Shown here: piece after piece, positions 62,310 through 64,000 of the stretch
Layout of the letters: the number at the start of each line of letters is the position of its first letter
Position numbering within the stretch: the first letter of the stretch is position 1
Assembly (NCBI RefSeq): GCF_003254585.1
Contig: NZ_QJGZ01000040.1
Coordinates: 124,001 to 188,000, forward strand
Direction: 5' to 3'
Source: Flavobacterium sharifuzzamanii
Lineage (GTDB): Bacteria > Bacteroidota > Bacteroidia > Flavobacteriales > Flavobacteriaceae
Length of the DNA stretch: 64,000 bases
Notes under the pieces: generated by a model
The model's database searches: none
The model's input: only the letters and a program-made list of their open reading frames with translations
What the model was told of the DNA's origin: nothing
Translations under genes and position numbers: made by a program

Positions 62310-63275
62310 ATGAAAGCAAAAATCACCACAGCAGTTTTATTTTTCGCAGGTCTAACAGCTATAAATGCGCAGAAATATGATATTAAAACCAACAAAACGT
62401 ACGCCGAAATTTCTGCTAAAACAGACGGGAAATGGGAAGGAAGAAAGTATAAAGGAGGTACCGTATTTAAAAATGTGGACAGATTAAAGCTAGCTCCAGA
62501 GCATACCGACCATTCTTTTGATATTCGTTACGAAGGTCCAGGTTGGGAAAGTAACAGAATTGGATATCGTTTGTATTTAGATTGGAGAAATGCAATTGAT
62601 ATCTTCGGAAAAAAGACATCAGAAAATATTTTGCCAAAAGTAGGAAAGGATGGTTTCGATTCGTACCATGAAATGAGCGATTGGGGAGCTGATATTTTAA
62701 AAGCAGGAAAAGGAATCGGAATTGGTTCTATCGACCGTTATTTAAACAATGAAAAATTGCACTTCCGTGAAGTAGATTCAACAATTGCTACAGTGGCTAA
62801 CAAATCGAATGAATCTACAGTAAAAGTAAATTATTATGGATGGAAAACGGCTTCAGACAAAATTGATTTTACTTCAGAATTGACAATTAAACCAGATCAA
62901 TTATATACGCAGCATACTATTAAAGCTTCTCAGGCAATTAAAGGAATCTGTACTGGAATTGTAAAACAAAAAACAGCTGAATTGCTTAAAAAAGAAAGCA
63001 AAAACAAAAAATGGGCGTATCTGGCAACTTATGGAGAGCAATCTTTGGTTCCAGACAAGTTAGGAATGGCAATTTTTTATGAAATTAGTACGATCGAAAA
63101 TATCGCAGATACAGACTTAGATTATCTTTTAGTTTTTAAGCCAACTACAAAAGCGGTGACTTTTTACCTTTTAGGCGCTTGGGAACAAGAAGTAAACGGA
63201 ATCAAAACAAAAGAAGAATTTGCACAATATTTAGATAAGCAATTGGAAGTACTGAACAAAAAAGGGAAAATGTAA
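62310..63275 (+). CDS. DUF4861 family secreted protein
   Basis: A 321-aa protein with signal peptide (MKAKITTAVLFFAGLTAINA, then QKYDIKTNKT). Predicted beta-rich: SFDIRYEGPGWESNRIGYRL and VKVNYYGWKTASDKIDFTSE. The family name DUF4861 fits its content, length and position; members are common in pectin and rhamnogalacturonan loci of Bacteroidota next to GH88/GH105 hydrolases. A lyase or hydrolase-accessory role is suggested by the company only. Confidence 0.78.
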   Translation: MKAKITTAVLFFAGLTAINAQKYDIKTNKTYAEISAKTDGKWEGRKYKGGTVFKNVDRLKLAPEHTDHSFDIRYEGPGWESNRIGYRLYLDWRNAIDIFGKKTSENILPKVGKDGFDSYHEMSDWGADILKAGKGIGIGSIDRYLNNEKLHFREVDSTIATVANKSNESTVKVNYYGWKTASDKIDFTSELTIKPDQLYTQHTIKASQAIKGICTGIVKQKTAELLKKESKNKKWAYLATYGEQSLVPDKLGMAIFYEISTIENIADTDLDYLLVFKPTTKAVTFYLLGAWEQEVNGIKTKEEFAQYLDKQLEVLNKKGKM

Positions 63276-63290
63276 ATTGTTATTTGCCAC

Positions 63291-63308
63291 TCCCGATAGC
63301 TATCGGGA
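63291..63308. repeat. 18-bp perfect palindrome
   Basis: TCCCGATAGCTATCGGGA. A partly degraded relative is at 13336-13352 (TTCGATAGCTATCGGGA). Confidence 0.8.
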
Positions 63309-63368
63309 TACAGGATTAAAAAGATTTAAAAAAAATCTGCCTAATCTGTGAAATCTGCGTGAAAAATT

Positions 63369-63506
63369 TAACACATAGAAATATAGATTGTATAGCGTTT
63401 TAAAAGAGTATTTAAAGAAGCGTGCTTCTACACATAGTGTACTATGTTTGTTACTGCAAGTGAAACGCCTATTATTAAGTTTTCTAAACTATGTATCTAT
63501 GTGTTA
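63369..63506. repeat. Family B 138-bp dispersed repeat, copy 5 (inverted)
   Basis: TAACACATAGAAATATAG / CTATGTATCTATGTGTTA termini with the inner block inverted (AAGTGAAACGCCT). Preceded by AATCTGTGAAATCTGCGTGA at 63343-63362, related to the 51500 element. With the 18-bp palindrome it fills the 291-base gap before the last gene. Confidence 0.9.
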
Positions 63507-63566
63507 AAAAAACAGCCATAGAATAATCCAAATAATCCGTTAATCTGTGGCTAAAAAAGAATAAAT

Positions 63567-64000
63567 ATGAAGTATAAAAAAACAGCCCTATTGTTATTTC
63601 TGCTTTTCAATGTTTTTGCAATTGCGCAAAATCAGGCTGAAACAGTAATTCCGTACGACTTAAAATGGTCAGAACGAACAGCGCTTTCTATTTTAAATAA
63701 ATATCCTAATGCTTGGCAGCTTGATGGAAATGACAAGCCAAAATGGGATTATAAAATGGGTTTTGTATTGTCGGGATTTGAAAAATTATATCAAAAAACA
63801 AACAATAAAAAATATTTGAATTACATCACAGAATATGTTGATGGAATGATTGACAGTACGGGAAGTATCAAAAAATATGATGTTAAGGAATATAATATTG
63901 ATTGTTTAAATCCAGGAAAACTGCTATTTAATTTATACGATATAACAAAAGATTCTCGCTATCTGAAGATTATTGGGCAGCTTAGAAATCAGTTAGAAAG
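63567..64000 (+). CDS. Unsaturated rhamnogalacturonyl/uronyl hydrolase, GH88/GH105 type (cut by window end)
   Basis: ATG at 63567 opens a frame continuing to the window end (144 codons seen). Signal peptide MKYKKTALLLFLLFNVFAIA, then RTALSILNKYPNAWQLDGND, WDYKMGFVLSGFEKLYQKTN and YVDGMIDSTG. WDYKMGF and the (alpha/alpha)-barrel helical pattern are typical of GH105. It would release unsaturated galacturonate from pectin oligomers, feeding KduI. C-terminal catalytic residues lie outside the window. Confidence 0.82.
   Translation, partial: MKYKKTALLLFLLFNVFAIAQNQAETVIPYDLKWSERTALSILNKYPNAWQLDGNDKPKWDYKMGFVLSGFEKLYQKTNNKKYLNYITEYVDGMIDSTGSIKKYDVKEYNIDCLNPGKLLFNLYDITKDSRYLKIIGQLRNQLE

Overview
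The window is AT-rich DNA from a Bacteroidota bacterium, most likely Flavobacterium. The signs are SusC/SusD and TonB-dependent receptor pairs, Bacteroidota promoters of the TTTG-N19/20-TAnnTTTG type, almost no Shine-Dalgarno sequences, and intergenic regions crowded with dispersed imperfect palindromes. I see no rRNA, tRNA, CRISPR array, transposase or phage gene. Identifications come from reading translated proteins and DNA by eye; no search was run.

1-9.9 kb: a minus-strand run of small genes (DoxX, a 70-aa protein, GNAT, Crp/Fnr regulator), then a complete RND multidrug efflux operon (TetR regulator, adaptor, inner-membrane pump, outer-membrane factor). Four near-identical palindromic sites precede the adaptor and a fifth precedes the TetR gene. 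Between pump and outer-membrane factor lies a 37-codon ORF that is a decayed duplicate of the outer-membrane factor's own 5' end. 9.9-18 kb: accessory-looking DNA with two cupins, a DoxX protein, an AraC regulator, several unknown proteins, clusters of three or four repeat families, a small structured RNA with its own promoter and terminator-like end (15.2-15.3 kb), and a two-gene unit (507-aa unknown plus lipoprotein) that resembles an effector-immunity pair. 18-27 kb: a second RND efflux operon, divergent from a LytS/LytTR-type two-component system followed by two PepSY-like secreted proteins, the second frameshifted by one missing A. 27-34 kb: two short-chain dehydrogenases, an AraC regulator, a 2H phosphoesterase (LigT-like), an S15/CocE-type hydrolase and a degenerate receiver-like protein. 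34-40.6 kb: a likely siderophore/iron uptake unit (AraC regulator, TonB-dependent receptor, DUF4374 lipoprotein, PepSY membrane protein).

40.6-64 kb: a pectin/galacturonate utilisation locus. A polygalacturonase (GH28), a SusC/SusD pair, two esterase-like hydrolases, a DUF4861 protein and a GH88/GH105-type unsaturated uronyl hydrolase (cut by the window end) would release and import uronates. Two ExuT-like MFS carriers bring monomers through the inner membrane. UxaC, UxaB and UxaA convert galacturonate to 2-keto-3-deoxygluconate (KDG); KduI and KduD bring unsaturated uronate to the same intermediate; KdgK and Eda split it to pyruvate and glyceraldehyde-3-phosphate. One LacI-family regulator sits in the middle, and a 14-bp palindrome (TGyAATCGATTACA) directly abuts the -7 boxes of the transporter, kduI and GH28/susCD promoters, with a weaker copy before the lacI-type gene itself. 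The sequence therefore shows a single LacI regulon for the whole locus.

The observations most worth checking are the structured RNA at 15.2-15.3 kb, the TetR operator array, the LacI regulon, the duplicated outer-membrane-factor 5' end, the 507-aa protein/lipoprotein pair with a 37-bp upstream motif shared with another unknown gene, and the 138-bp palindromic repeat family (five copies).
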